Source: Trogon surrucura
Taxonomy: Eukaryota; Chordata; Aves; Trogoniformes; Trogonidae
NCBI GenBank assembly: GCA_020746105.1
Contig: CM036628.1
Coordinates: forward strand, 5,776,001-5,840,000
Direction of reading: 5' to 3'
Length of the DNA stretch: 64,000 bases
A model generated the notes under the pieces. The model searched no databases. It was given only the letters and a program-made list of their open reading frames with translations, and was not told the DNA's origin. Within the stretch, counting starts at the first letter, position 1. Each line of letters starts with the position of its first letter. Positions 51,236 through 64,000 of the stretch are shown here, piece after piece. A program made the translations under genes and the position numbers.

Positions 51236-54200
51236 CAACAAAACTCCACCAAACAGGTAAAGGGTTAATGTTTCCAAATGGGAAATGGTCCTGCCACCTC
51301 CATTTATACCATGACTTCAAAGCTTAGTGTCAGAGCTCACTTCTGAAAGTGTTACAATTACAGGTTATCCAGACTACTTAATAAGCACTGTACATCTTCA
51401 TCCTCCTATTTCACCTCACACCACTTGTGGTCTGTAACTTTCAATAGTCATTGAACATGGCCTTTATTCTTCAATTTCCATCAAACCTCAAGAATTTCGA
51501 GAAAGCCATTTGCTTGATGAACCATTTATTCGTACACAGATCTTCATGGAGAGGACAGACACGTAGATGCTTAAATGAACCTTTGAACATTTAGCTACCA
51601 ATCCCACAAGTGTTGAACACTCTCCTCTTCTGTCATTGTCACTGTAAAAGTGAAGATCCATCACACTGAAAATGCCCACCTGCTAATCCAAGCATTTAAA
51701 TCCACATTCTAAGCTTTCCATTCAGACGCCTCTATTTTAGAAGTGATTTTTCAATCCCTCATTCTCAACTTCTCCATAACATTTCCAGAGAAAAGCCTGT
51801 CACTTTTACTCACTCTTGCAGATTTTAAATGCATATATAGGTATACGTAAGTATCCTTTTTTAATTGTTTTTCCTACAGAGCAGCCCAAGTATTTTTTGG
51901 CTTCAAACAGAACTCACCAGGAGCTGACTAGATTATGAGGTCAGTCCTTACCACTTCTGAAATGAGGGAATTCTTGCAGATACGCCCATCTCAGCTCTTC
52001 TTAAACCCCCACTAGAATTTAAAAACCTACATGCAGAGGTTGTGTCAGGTCAGCATACATGGCACATATGCTTATGCTACAGAGTTGATGGATTCTGCCT
52101 GTGGAGGAATGAATAAACGGAACAGATGGAATCAAAGGCTATTATGAAAGGCAAAACTCCCAGTGTGCAAGTTCAAGCTGATGAAACAAAATCATCTGTC
52201 CTCTGACTGGAGAATCTTCTAATATATAGCATTCTGCAAGAAAACAGGATGCAACGGAGCACGGAAATAAAACGTCTAAAAACTAAAAACCAGCCAACCG
52301 ATGTTTCAACATCCACATGCAACATGATTCCTGCCTTGATTCAACACCTGCTGACCTTTTGTGTAAAAATATATTAACCTCTGTCTCGACATGGCCACCC
52401 CCTGCACTCACACCTGCTCAGGTGCAGTTTCGGAGAGGGTGGATGTGTTTCCCCTTTTCCGAATCAGTTCACAGAAATCGTTTGACTTGTCTTCTTCCAG
52501 GCCTAAATTATTCATCAGTTAGTGAGCTGACAAAAAGAATTTCATTAGGACAAAAACACATGTTGGCTTATTTCCATCAAAGACACAGGGCTTGCTTTTG
52601 AAGATAAGAGTGTCCTGGAATCCCTCTGACGTATATCTATGAATAATACTGAGATTTAAATGTTGAACAGTTAAAAAAACCATGATACCTACCTTAGTCA
52701 TCTCTTCAGCTTCACGCATTTAATTCTCCTACACACTGGCAGGAAAATAAAGTAATCTAAATAAGAAATTTGAAGGTCAAATTATCTATTACAAACAAGC
52801 GTATCTCAGCTCCACTGAGTAATATCCATGGTAAATCTGGCTTCAAAGGTTTGGTCTTTCCTGTCAGGGAAATTCCTCCTTCTAATGTAGGAACACAGAT
52901 GTCTTATTGCATCAGATCAGTACTCTTAATTGGCCACTGTCCCGTTATCTGACCATTATTCGGTTCTTGAAACATAAAGGGAAAGAGAAAGTATTCTATA
53001 CTAGAAAATTATTGTCCGACCTGCTCACAGATCATGAATCACAAAGATTAATACTGCAGATAAAACTAAAAAAAAAGTAAAATAAAATTACTGTGTTCTG
53101 GTTATTTAGGATTTAAAGTATATATGTATACAAAGTATTAACTTATTGACTTGGATAATATCCTGCAGCAGTGAACTCCACAGCTGAAAAGACTTTGCTT
53201 GGTTTAACTTGTCTGTTAGTTTTCTATGGATGCTCTCTTTCTGGCATTCTGGTAAAGGCTGGTCCACGAATAAGAACATGTTATCACCATTATGTGAATA
53301 TATTAGTCAAGTTTATTAGCCTGCCTATTGAAATGATCATCTTTCTTTTTGCTTGTGCAGGTATATAGGCTTCCTCCAAAGAAAACCTGACACTTTGCTT
53401 TTTTTCTGGGTTGAACCCTGAAATTTAGAACAGTGATACGAGATTTGGAAGTTCAGAAAATTTTGATACAGCAACAAAGAGTAGATCAAACACAAGAGTG
53501 TATTTTGGAATTCATTTGTGTTGCAGAAATGCCCATGGGAGGAGATGTTGGCAACCACTCTTGGTTACCACAGTAAAGCGGTTCTTCGGCAATTGTGATG
53601 GCATACAGAGTTCCTAGATTTCTCAGATAAAAGTGTGCTAAAATGTCAACACTACAGAATCCTTACCGGATGCTAGCATAGTAGCTACAACCACCTTTGC
53701 TGGTTTAGCCCTGTATTTGACTATATTGCATCCATTACCTGTATTTATACAAATGTTGTATATGAATTTCATCAGGTGCTGGGAAACAACAGTTGTTATA
53801 ATAAAAAAATATACTGAGAAAGCACATACAGACGTAGCTGCACTTGCTCATTTTCTGCAAAGTTCTAAGAGACAAGAATGGAGCAGGGACTGAATTCACA
53901 CAGGGATGAATGTAACTCTGTGCATGGGTTTTCTGCCCTTTCTTTCGCAGTGGTTTTGGATACCTCCCTGTGGGGCTACATATTCTTCCCTCTGTCAGAT
54001 GGGCACCAGTTCTTTTTGCGTGGATATTGTTCTGAGAATCATCATTTGCAACGATACAATTATTGCAAAACTACTTTTAGTGTCTAACAAGAGCAGAGAT
54101 GCCCTTTTGAAGTGGAAACACACTTCTAAGGACAGTTTAAATTACTGAATCCATTGTATTTTGATCACTGATTGGGCTTGATTACTTGTGAGAATGCTGC

Positions 54201-56524
54201 TCAATACATAAATATGTCTGAATAATATAAATTCTATTATTTTTATATTGTTACTATGAGTGTGTTTCAGCAAAAATGAGCAGCTTTTCATCTTACTAAA
54301 AAGCACTGAACAGAAAAGATGAAGCATTGGAGTAAACCATAATTCTGGCAGAAATAGCATTGCCTCTGACAATACCCACTGCCTAAAGTCTAAAAGGAAG
54401 ATGTGAACATCACTCAGCACACTCAGCTTTCAAACCTGTATCATTGTTATTCTTGGGAGACGACACATGAAATTTGATTTCAAAAGCCTGTAAAAGTGCT
54501 GCACAGCCCTGTCTAAAAGTCATTCAACTCTTGGTTACACGCACTAAAGCTTTGGGGTCAAAATCAACGAAGTTCTACATTTTCTACACTTTGATTTCTG
54601 AGTGCCCATTTTCCAATATTATCTCAACATCATAAAAAACATGGATGAAGCCAGACAGACACCATAAAGCTGAAAACAGGTAATTCTTGGACCCACTGTT
54701 TTGTATCCTCAGATCTGAAAGTGTACCTTTACATAGACAGAAAATTAATGAAACCCAGGAGATATCCCAAAAGCAGGCTGATAAACAGAGCACCCCAACC
54801 TCTTCTCTTTCCCATTCAAATAGAAAACCAGAAATTCCTTTTTACGGCTGAGGTTTTAGTACTGTATGAAAATATTCTTCCTCAAGGGGCATGAGCACAC
54901 CTAAATTTTACTGAACTAATAATGCGTTCTTCTCTTTTCTACTACTTGTCCCCTTCCTTTTGCACGAATCTTAATGTACCAACAGCCTGCAGTACATTCT
55001 TCATGGGGAAACCTTGGGCAGTGCCTTAATTTGGTAAAGGTCTCATACTGCATTCACACTGCCAGTAATCAAACACCAAAACTAATTTTAAGGCCTTAAC
55101 ACTGCTCCGTGTGAACTTTCTAAGAACTCAGACAGCTCTTCCTGCCACTTCATGCATAAATTATTCCATCAAAGAGCTGGTGTTTATTCTGAGCTCTTTG
55201 AAATTCTAATCACTTGTACACACCTCCTCAGGCCAGCCTGTGCTTTGAAATTTGGATTACTTACAATTGGGCTATTCATAATGTAAGGCTATAGAATGCG
55301 ACTTGCTGCCTATTTACAAGCCTCTGTACATCCAACACATCATCAAGGATTTCTAATTCACACACCTCTGTTCTTCAAAATTATTTTCTCAATGTAAGCT
55401 TAATAGCAACTATTTAAATCACAGCAAAATTGTTTTAAGAGTGGGAAACACATGCAAGTTTAATGTTAATTTAGTCTTTGTATGTATTATTTAAAAAAAA
55501 AACAAACAACCCCATGCAGTATTTACTTATTTGGTGTGAATTCTGGCTATGTAGGTTGAGAGGCTGCCATTACATCTGACCTCTGGCAGAAAGTGGTCAG
55601 CCAAGTTGTCTATTCCAAATGATATTTCACCCTCCACCATTAAACCGTAAAATGAAGTTATTGCCAAGAATGATACCAACTCAGTCATACAAGGTTTCTC
55701 TGAGACCTGACAGGGACATCTTAGGGCTACTGTTAGCCAGTTTCCCACAGGCTGACAGAAGAATGATTTCATCAACAGCTTTCTAGAGATTACCTCCACC
55801 CCTCTCCTGGTAGAAAGGACAGTGACTTTGTACTGGCAGCTGTTTAAAGGGGTAATTTCTGACTAGAACATTGTTAGTTCTGCTTGTCTATGTGTAGCTA
55901 GGAATAAACGATCAATGCTTTTACCTACACCTGAGGAAAGTCATTAGCAGTCCTTCAACACACCAGGCACAGATCTGAGGGAAAATCCAAGTCCTTGTAA
56001 ATCAGTCAAAAAAATTTAAAATATAATAACTGTACTGCAATCAAGTCAATTCCTCTTACAATTACGTGCTATTGTCGCTAGTTCATTATTTTGAATATGG
56101 TATAAAAAACCCAAATACCGGAGGTATACCTAATAGATTGCATTCAATATCCTTTAAAGGAATATAATACTTTTAAAGTCAGCCTGGAATTTAGTAGAGG
56201 CAGCTTCCTACAGGTTGCCTGCTGCACTCCCAAGGTATTTCTTAGCAATCTTCTGGTTTTGTCATGGTCTGCAGATTTTGGTAGAAAGGAAATAACTGTC
56301 TCTGTAATTGATGTGAATATGACAAGGCTGTATTCTTCACAAACATTCAGTTCCTAGGAGTTCCTAATACTTTACTCCAGTGGGAGGGAGAAAAAATAGA
56401 GAAAAATTACAGAGGACAAAAAATTATAGAGGACAGCAAAAACCGCACAACTACACCTTCATTCCGGTGTTCCATGATTCAAATTCACACAGCTTTCCTA
56501 ATTGGCTTCTAAGCTCAGATGATG

Positions 56525-56762
56525 AATCACAGAATGTTCCGGGTTGGAAGGGAGCTCAAAAGACCATCTAGTCCAGCCCCCCTGCTAGAACAGGATCACC
56601 CAGAGCAGGTCACACAGGAACGTGTCCAGGGTGGGTTTTGAATGTCTCCAGAGAAGGAGACTCCACAACCTCCCTGGGCAGCCTGTGCCAGTGCTCTGTC
56701 ACCCTCACAGTAAAAAAGTTTTTTCTAATGTTTTTGTGGAACCTCCTATGCACCAGCCTGCA
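56525..56762 (-). mobile_element. CR1 LINE 3' fragment (about 240 bases)
   Basis: The plus strand begins AATCACAGAATGTTCCGGGT, then TGGAAGGGAGCTCAAAAGA, and continues through the antisense ORF2 C-terminus (AATGTCTCCAGAGAAGGAGA, CCTGTGCCAGTGCTCTGTCA). It is very close to the copy at 33193-33512 and shares its tail type. Similarity ends near CACCAGCCTGCATCTGGC, so it is cut shorter at its 5' side than that copy. Confidence 0.92.
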
Positions 56763-59730
56763 TCTGGCGAAAACATTTTACAGAACCATATTCCATCTTA
56801 TAAAAAAAAAAAAAGAGTACTAAAGTATTAAATATAATTATCATTTATGATAGTATATTCCTTGCCTTGACAAACACGTATCGGTGGGAAACATGACCGT
56901 GGGAATTCTAGCAGAGTAATAAGGTATATAAGACCGCATAAAGGGAAACAGTAAACGTACTGGCAGGAAGCCCAGTGGGTTTAATTATATTTTTGCACTT
57001 GTGTAGTGTTTATGTGCCCAAATGTGGAGATAATGACAGGGAACCCTTCTCTTTCCCATTATACGATTATTCGCACAGCTTAAAATATTTCATTTATGTA
57101 TTACACATCTATTATTGTGTCCCACTGGACACTGCCTGACTCTGTGTTCTTGACACAGCTCTGCTGGTCGAGTTCCGAACACTACTGAACAAACTGCCAG
57201 ACCCATGTGCAACTGTGTTTGCGTTATGTACAACTTACCTACTTGCATAAACTGCATTGCATAGATTCAGTCAATAATTCAGTGATAAAATTTGAAGTGA
57301 AAAAGCAAAAAAAACCGTGGTTAATAAATACTCAAATATTTATTGCAAAGAGAATCTTTTAATCAAACAGCAGAACAAGGAAGACTACCCTTACTGTTAC
57401 CATGAAGCACACTTTCTGAATGTAACCGAGAAATAAGATGTAATTTTGGTGTTTTGTTGGGTTTTTTGTGGTTTGTTTTTTTCAATGGGATTCCAGTGTG
57501 TTTTTTTCCCCATATATATTTACATCTCCTTATTCTTTTTATTTTCATTTCAGTTGTGAAAACTTTCACCAGTGGAGGATCTGATGCAAGCTAAAATAAT
57601 AGAGTTAGGTTTTTCTAATTGTAAAGGAAGTTGAATTTGATACATAGCACAACAAGGAAAGTATTTGAATTATATGATTAGAGACGCCTTTAGCACGTGC
57701 CTGCTAGAACAGGTTGTAGGCTAACCATAATGCAGACTGTGGCTCACTCTCCAATGGATACAATTCATTCCTGTGATTGACATATTGCTGAAACTGTGGA
57801 TAAAAAAGGTGCTGATGCTTTTGTTGTTTGGACCAAGCATCCTGTCTGAGGAGAACTGTGGTTTCTTTGCCCTATCTTTAAAATTTAACTCTGAGTTATC
57901 AGCAGAAATGGGAGGTGTCTAATTTCCTGCAATCTTACAGTGTAATACAAATCAACCTAACTAGGGTCTGATTTATTCTGCCAAGATCTACAGCTCTGTA
58001 GACTATATATCTCATGGCTTGTCACAAAAGAAATACAGATATTTTTAAAGTAAGGCAGGGCAGCGTTATTATTTAGGCTTCTCCGCTTAAAGAAAAAAAA
58101 GGAAAAAAAAAAAAAGAGTCCTGCCTATTCCTGCTCTTTTTCCAGTTATAATACGAGCAGTTACATTAGACAGAAGATAAATCTCAGTAGTTAAGGGCAA
58201 TATACATGAATGTGAAAACGAGATTTGTCAAGAGATGATCTAAATATCTTTCAGATATTAGCCAGAAAATACAGAACTATGGGAAGATTAAGGCCATAGC
58301 CCTGCACAGTCTCAATTTCGCAGAGAATTTCACCCACAGAGAGTTTAAAGGATTGTCCTAGAGGGTGATTTCTCTTTCATTCCAAATCCATTATCTGACA
58401 GAACAGTTAAATAGGTCAGCTTATATGCCACCCATCAGGCAATGCATATTTCTCATTTAAAAAGTAAGAGAGGTACATATTTCCTTTAGAACTTATTATG
58501 CAGCATTACAAGTTTATTTTCATGTCTTTATTAGCTCAACGTCAAGCTTAAAATGTAGTTTTACACACAAGGATGAACAAAGTTAACAATACTGTAAGAG
58601 CAAGGAGCTCATCCATGTTCCCACTAAGACATTCCGATGGGGAAGGACTACACACAGATCAACTCTGGAGCTTGGCGTGGCTAGATATTGCTCAGCAGAA
58701 AGTATAAAGGGCATTTTTCAATGTTCCAACAGCATTTATTAATTTTTTTCTTAAAAACAAAGTCCCTACCATTTTCCTGTGGAAAAGATATTCAGGAATG
58801 TAGTTCAAGGGTTTGCCCGACGTATTAAGTCTGAACTGTATATTCATTTGTAATTTAGGATTTTAACCTCTTGACCTACTGAAAATAAAGTAATTGAGTA
58901 AGTAGCCTGTAACCTATTTGAACTGGGGACATTCCAACTCTGTGAATATGATTCAGATACTTAGAACAAAATGCGGGAGCAAAACAGCATGCTGGAAAAG
59001 CCCAGCATCACAAAAGTTTCAGTTTCTGAAACCAGTGAGAGTCATTCTCAATAAATTTTTCAGACTTTGGAACATGCTTCACACTGACAAGGGCAATAAA
59101 AACTCTTTCACATGATCTAAATCTATAGATTTCAAAAAACTGCTTTAATGCAATGAAACCGTAAGGGAAATGCAACCACAGTGCCTTAAAATAAAGGAAA
59201 AATATTCCCACTTAAAGTTACCATTTATTTGAAAAAGTGAATTATTACAGTATAATACCCCTAATAAAGGAAAATCATTTCCAACCAACCCCAGGTTTAC
59301 AGAATGAGAACTAACAAAACTTACACCCCTGCTTTCTGCCCCTGCTGAAGTTCAATCCAAACTGTTTTTATACACAGCTGCAACTGAAAAACATTTATCG
59401 AGGGTTTTTGCTGAGGAAACCAGAATCTTAAATCTTCAACAACAAAAATGAATCTAATTAAAAGTTACAGTTTTGCCAAAATACGTAGAATATTAGAATG
59501 AACTCACACTAAGGGTCTCTTTCTTCACAGAGGCAGAAGCAACTCTCTTTCCAATGAGCTTAACGGAAGCACATCAGAAGTCACCAGCAATTAACTGCCA
59601 AACTGCCACATCCTCTGTTGCTTCCTAGTCCTGTTTATGACCCCATACTGTTGTATAATTTAATAATTAAAAGAAACCCTCACACTTGTAGTAGCTTATT
59701 TTTTTCCACCAGCTCTTCAACAAACAGCTT
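56763..59730. other. Single-copy AT-rich DNA, no gene recognised
   Basis: Contains T/G-rich DNA near 57449-57482 and an A/G-rich tract at about 58089-58117. No exon or element is recognised. Confidence 0.6.
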
Positions 59731-59824
59731 AGAGAGGTGACCCTGCCCATGGCAGGGTTGGAGCTGGGTGATCTTTCAGGTACCTTCCAATCCAACCCAT
59801 GCTATTATTTTATGGTTCTAGGAT
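59731..59824 (+). mobile_element. CR1 LINE 3' tail, plus strand
   Basis: About 94 bases match the extreme CR1 3' end in sense orientation: GAGAGGTGACCCTGCCCATG, GCAGGGTTGGAGCTGG, TGATCTTTCAGGTACCTTCC, then a mutated tail, ATTATTTTATGGTTCTAGGA, in place of the ATTCTATG repeats. It is the only plus-strand CR1 found here, extremely 5'-truncated and diverged. Confidence 0.8.
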
Positions 59825-59884
59825 GAACTAAATACCATTTATGAACTAGTCTCCAATGAAATTATTCAAGCTTACAGGGTGTAT

Positions 59885-59985
59885 ACACAGGTATACGTGT
59901 CTGTGGGTCTATAGATAGACAAACAGACAGAGATATAGGTAGGTAGATAGATCTATACAGAGATACGTGTAGATATAGAGTATAG
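59885..59985. repeat. Degenerate TAGA/CAGA microsatellite
   Basis: Around 100 bases of interrupted ATAGATAGAC, AAACAGACAG, GTAGGTAGATAG and AGATATAG units. The many interruptions suggest an old, stable array. Confidence 0.7.
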
Positions 59986-61563
59986 GCTGGAGCTTTTTGG
60001 GTATGCCCAGGCATTTTCCTGCAGTAGCTTTTCCACACAGATGAGACCACAGTCTCTTTTAGCAGCTCTTCTCCTTTCTCATTATAGCTGAAATATTACT
60101 CCCTCTCTACTCCAAGCTTTCCATCTGCTATAGGCCCTCTGCCTCTTTTCACTTTAGGGTGCTACCCTTTTCCATCACTGCCACCCCTCTAGCTGCGTCA
60201 ATGACCAGAGCTATGGCAACCAGCGGGGCTAAGATCCAACCATCGCCTTCTGGAGCATCCCTCTTCCCTCATTTACCTTCTGCTCTAGCCCTGGTTTTCA
60301 GCAATCATTTCTGGCTGAAATTGCCAGAGATTTATCTAGCTAATGAACACCACCTGAATTCCTATCAGGATTTTTTGGAGAGTTCACTAATGACTGTCTC
60401 TAGACATCTTTAATAAGCAACGTGACTCCAACACTGCATTCTCTCCCCTATGGAAGCGTTTTCAGCAGAAAATTGCTGTGAATAGCCTTAACTGAACCAA
60501 CCACTTCCAAAGTGTAGGGACCTCTGCCCATTGCGTTCCAAATGTAACTCATACAGAGCAACAGTTTTGTCACCATTTTCTTTAAAAAAGATGGATGTTT
60601 TACTGCTAAAGCAATAAATATGTAACGCTTGCAGAAGGGAAAGTTCAAAATTAAAACTACTTTACAGACCAGAACCTAAAGAATTGCTTTGCTTTTAATA
60701 ATCTGGTAAAAATTTTAAGCATTCGAGAGTTTAGAGACTACCTTGCTGGAGAAAAAAAAATTACTTAGATCTAGCAGCCTACCTCTGGCAATGGACCCCA
60801 CTTACTACTGCTAATGATGAGGAGGGAAGAGTAGCTTATCCAGCCAGTTGTGCTAAATTACATTGCAGAATATCTTCATAATCCTAACAAGAAATCAGTT
60901 CATGCCCTGAAGCATTAGGATTGAGGTCCTTTGTAACTCAATCTTGACAGAATACTAACAAACGATGTTTTTGTTCTTTTGGAGCTCTGAATTTCAGGTT
61001 TAAATAAGAGGCAGTAATACAAAGTTTGGTCACATTGGTCCTTCTCAGTAATACCCTTCTTGAGTTTTAGGAGAAAAACCTTAATACTAGCGCTTTGAAT
61101 CCTTTAAATATGGAGGGGAAAAAAAATCAACCACCTTTTTTCTTCCAGATGGCCCCTATCAGTGGTTCTTTCCTCCAGTAAATATCTTTCTTTTTTTTTA
61201 GGAAAACAAAAAAAAAGCAGCTTTTCAGCCTTTTATGAGTCCAAAGGAGAAAGAAGGAAAAATTGGGGCATTGCAAAATCCTACCGAATGCAGACCAGTC
61301 TGTTATGATCCCACATATCCACTACTTACTCTTCATTAACCATCGGAGTGTGAAGGAAGTCGATAAAAGTATGCTCCAGTATAATTCAACAGGAACCCAT
61401 GTAAGTTAATGTGTGCTGCAACATTTACAGATAAGAAAACTGTGACCATATAAGATGTAAATGCAGTGTGAATATTTTTTGTCTTCCAAAGTGAATGGAA
61501 ATTTCATCTGGTTTTAGTCACAGCCCTACATATAGAAGGTTTGGGTTTGTTTGGGGATTTTTT

Positions 61564-61599
61564 CTTATCCAAATCCTTTTCCTTATCCAAATCCTTCTC
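61564..61599 (+). repeat. Two-unit 18-base tandem duplication
   Basis: CTTATCCAAATCCTTTTC is followed directly by CTTATCCAAATCCTTCTC, with one mismatch. A small slippage duplication. Confidence 0.8.
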
Positions 61600-63677
61600 C
61601 TTGCTCATTTTAATCAATAGACTATAGACTTAATTTCAATGCAAACCAAGCAAAATATTTTTTTTGTTTGTTTGTTTCTGTAACAGCCATACCAGGGAAT
61701 GCCACCTCCAGACTCTCTTTGAAACAACAGAACGCTACGGTCTAAAGTATAGACTGAAAGCAAGAGCTAGTCAAGACAGACAGGGTCAGAGAAGTGAAAG
61801 ACAGCAAAACAAATTGGGTTTGGCAGAAAAACAGAAGCCTCAATTTGTCATTTGCCTAAGCAATAAAGGACAGCAGTGATAACTCATAAGGAAGGCTTGA
61901 AAGGCTGATAAGTACTGACTGACTGGGAGTGCTGCTGCTGCAGTCTGGGAGAACTATCAATCCCAGATTAGTTGGGGAGTTTGCAGACTCCAAGGTGTAA
62001 CGAAGCAATTTTCTTGATCTCAGTGATTTAGGATGTATTGCCATTGCTGTCTCAACCCATATGTCTACAAACGTTCATGTCCAGCTTTATCTCCTTTCAC
62101 ATATAAAATCCTTAAGTGTGTATTTATTTGTCCTTTGCACCCAGTCTCTTTCACAGGTGGGAACACATTTGTAAACCTGGTCTGTGCTACAGGTTTATCT
62201 TCCCCTGGTACCCAAAACCAAACTGGTAAGTATTCCACAAGATTGGAAAATCATCAATCACAGGTTGTCTGGCCATTCATGGAAAGGTTCAGAGACACAA
62301 ACTGGAATAACTGGAACACTAGTTCTGCATTCCTGTATGAACCTTCAATCATAAAGCATTAGATCCAGAAGTATCACACATTCAGTTAACTCTGTAGTGC
62401 AAGCATTAAGCACGGAAACTAATACTGTTTTCAGAACAGCTGTTCATCTACGACACTCCAATAGAAAAGTTTTTGATCCTCACACTAAGCATAACAAATC
62501 TAATTATACACATTGCACCACAGCATTCTATGATTCTAAATAGAAAGAAATTATGATGATTCAGAAGTGACATTAATGGCTTCTCACAGTCTTCCAGTAT
62601 TACCTCTCTCTCTTTGTATCATCCCTGGTTATGTTCTGTCTAAATTAAAAATCTGACTCTGCAAATGTTCATTGAAAGAAGGCTCTGTTGAGTTAAGCAG
62701 TCCTGCATGGTCAATACGTTTGGGATCAGCCCTCTTCAGCCCTAATTTCTGCCCTACGTAGAACAGAAGGAATGCCAGATACCACATAAAGAGAAGTCCG
62801 TTCCCAAGCAGAGAAAGCCCGTAATAAAGCCACTAAGAAATAAATTCAGATCTACAGCTAACATACTCTGGGATTCCAGGTAGACTCATACTGCTGTCTT
62901 GGCCCGTGTGCTAAGCAAAGAGGTACTGCTCTTGGCAGAAGGGGGCTGAGAACCAAATCCCAAACTGTGCCCCAGCTGCAGCTGAACATAAGTCAACTAT
63001 TCCAAATCAGTGCGAAGTCAAAAGGTGAGCGTTGAAAGCAAGAGCACTGAAAACAGCTGAGCATCCAAATCTGGAAACCCCTGCGGAATGCACCTCAAAG
63101 CATTTTTATGTCTCTGACAGGAACCTCATAATCTTCACTCAAATTCTAAACTGGTGGTTATCAGGTTTGCTGACATTACAGCAAGTTATGCCAGTTGGGA
63201 ATCTGCTCCGCCGCAGCTACGCATTTTGTAATTGCCAAGTCAGAATCTGTGATACATTAAGGTTGTTTTGCAGAACTTCCACCATACTGTTCTCTTCGTG
63301 ATGCATGATTTTCATTACCCAGTGCCTATGATTTCAACATATGTTTAGGGGAACAACCTGCTATTTTTTACAATCGAAGCAGTATCTCATGCTGCACATC
63401 ACTGTGACAGGCAATTAGTTCCTGATGAGTAATTAATTATTAATACAAATATTTATTTAAGAACTATTCCTAGTAAAAGTTATAATTATTTTTTATTCCA
63501 AAAAGATAAATAACACAAGCCATTACTGCCATTTCGTTTTATTTATGCAGCCTCTAAAAAACGCATCAATAAAACATTATCTCTTGAATAAAGACAAACA
63601 GCTACCAATTTCTTGCTCAGGTAGTAAACCCAGGGGGATGATTTCAGGTCTCCTTTAGGAAAGAAAGCAAGGATAGA

Positions 63678-63885
63678 ATCATAGATTCATAGAACCGTTA
63701 GGGTTGGAAGGGACCTTAAATATCATCTAATTACAACCCCCCCGCCATGGGCAGGGACATCCCCCGCTAGACCAGGCTGCCCAGAGCCCATCCAGCCTGG
63801 CCTTAAAAACTTCCAGGGATGGAGCTTCCACCTCTCTGGGCAACCTGTGCCAGGGTCTCACCACTCTCATGGGGAAGAACTTCTT
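63678..63885 (-). mobile_element. CR1 LINE 3' fragment (about 210 bases)
   Basis: The plus strand begins with two octamer-like tail units (AATCATAGATTCATAGAA), then GTTAGGGTTGGAAGGGACCT, and the phrases CATCCAGCCTGGCC, GGGCAACCTGTGCCAG and GGGGAAGAACTTCTT. The minus frame ends with residues such as RVVRPWHRLPRE, APSLEVFKARLD and GLW, the C-terminus of a CR1 ORF2 of a different subfamily from the 24 kb copy. Similarity stops at AAGAACTTCTT and the DNA beyond is unrelated. Confidence 0.9.
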
Positions 63886-64000
63886 AAAGGAGGGGAAGGA
63901 GTTGTGCAGGTAACTCCAGGGGGAATAGTGGAAAGGGATGGAGAAAGAAAAACTAATAAACTTCTGCATCCTCAAAATCACACTGCATGTACCTTGGTCA
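63886..64000. other. Short single-copy end of window
   Basis: Purine-rich (GGAGGGGAAGG-like) sequence adjoining the CR1 fragment, then ordinary DNA to the edge. No feature seen. Confidence 0.5.

Larger units (their letters stand above)
44820..56524. other. Single-copy AT-rich DNA, no gene recognised
   Basis: Nearly 12 kb without recognised elements or exons. It contains a two-unit tandem repeat at 48706-48742 and A-rich tracts at about 49958-49996 and 51168-51235. Frames are below 100 codons and unrecognised. Confidence 0.6.
59825..63677. other. Single-copy DNA, no gene recognised
   Basis: Holds a degenerate TAGA/CAGA microsatellite at about 59885-59985 and an 18-base tandem pair at 61564-61599. 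The plus-strand frame 62033-62362 (109 codons) has no recognisable family. Nothing else was recognised. Confidence 0.6.

Noticed and set aside
62524-62541. ATTCTATGATTCTA as a CR1 tail
   Set aside because: It matches the CR1 terminal repeat, but the sequence before it shows no CR1 3' UTR similarity, so it is most likely chance.

Overview
This window looks like AT-rich nuclear DNA from a bird. Three things point there: many chicken-repeat-1 (CR1) LINE copies with typical avian 3' tails, solo LTRs of avian endogenous retrovirus type, and low overall repeat density with long single-copy stretches. No bacterial-style operons, rRNA, tRNA or CRISPR are visible. I could not confirm any exon of a host protein gene, so the window is probably intergenic or inside a large intron. 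I cannot name the species or chromosome from the sequence.

Layout. 1-7543: single-copy AT-rich DNA with a pyrimidine tract. 7544-9177: two solo LTRs of different families in opposite orientation, 408 bases apart. 9178-23935: single-copy DNA with small tandem and low-complexity patches and one doubtful old LTR-like patch near 22.05-22.44 kb. 23936-~25730: a 5'-truncated CR1 on the minus strand that still carries an open reverse-transcriptase frame; this is the only substantial coding sequence. 25.7-33.5 kb: single-copy DNA with three more CR1 tails. 33.5-42.5 kb: single-copy DNA with one possible terminal exon or retropseudogene remnant near 38.6-38.9 kb. 42.55-44.82 kb: three LTR copies, all on the minus strand. 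44.8-64 kb: single-copy DNA with three CR1 tails, at 56.5, 59.7 and 63.7 kb.

No set of genes works together here. The CR1 frame is the C-terminal part of an ORF2 polyprotein and lacks the endonuclease part, so it should not move on its own. Of the 12 mobile-element copies recognised, 10 lie on the minus strand. That is a weak hint that the window may sit inside a plus-strand transcription unit. I found no clear new biological system. The points most worth a second look are the long open CR1 frame, the two LTR clusters, the element orientation skew, and two unproven exon-like pieces.
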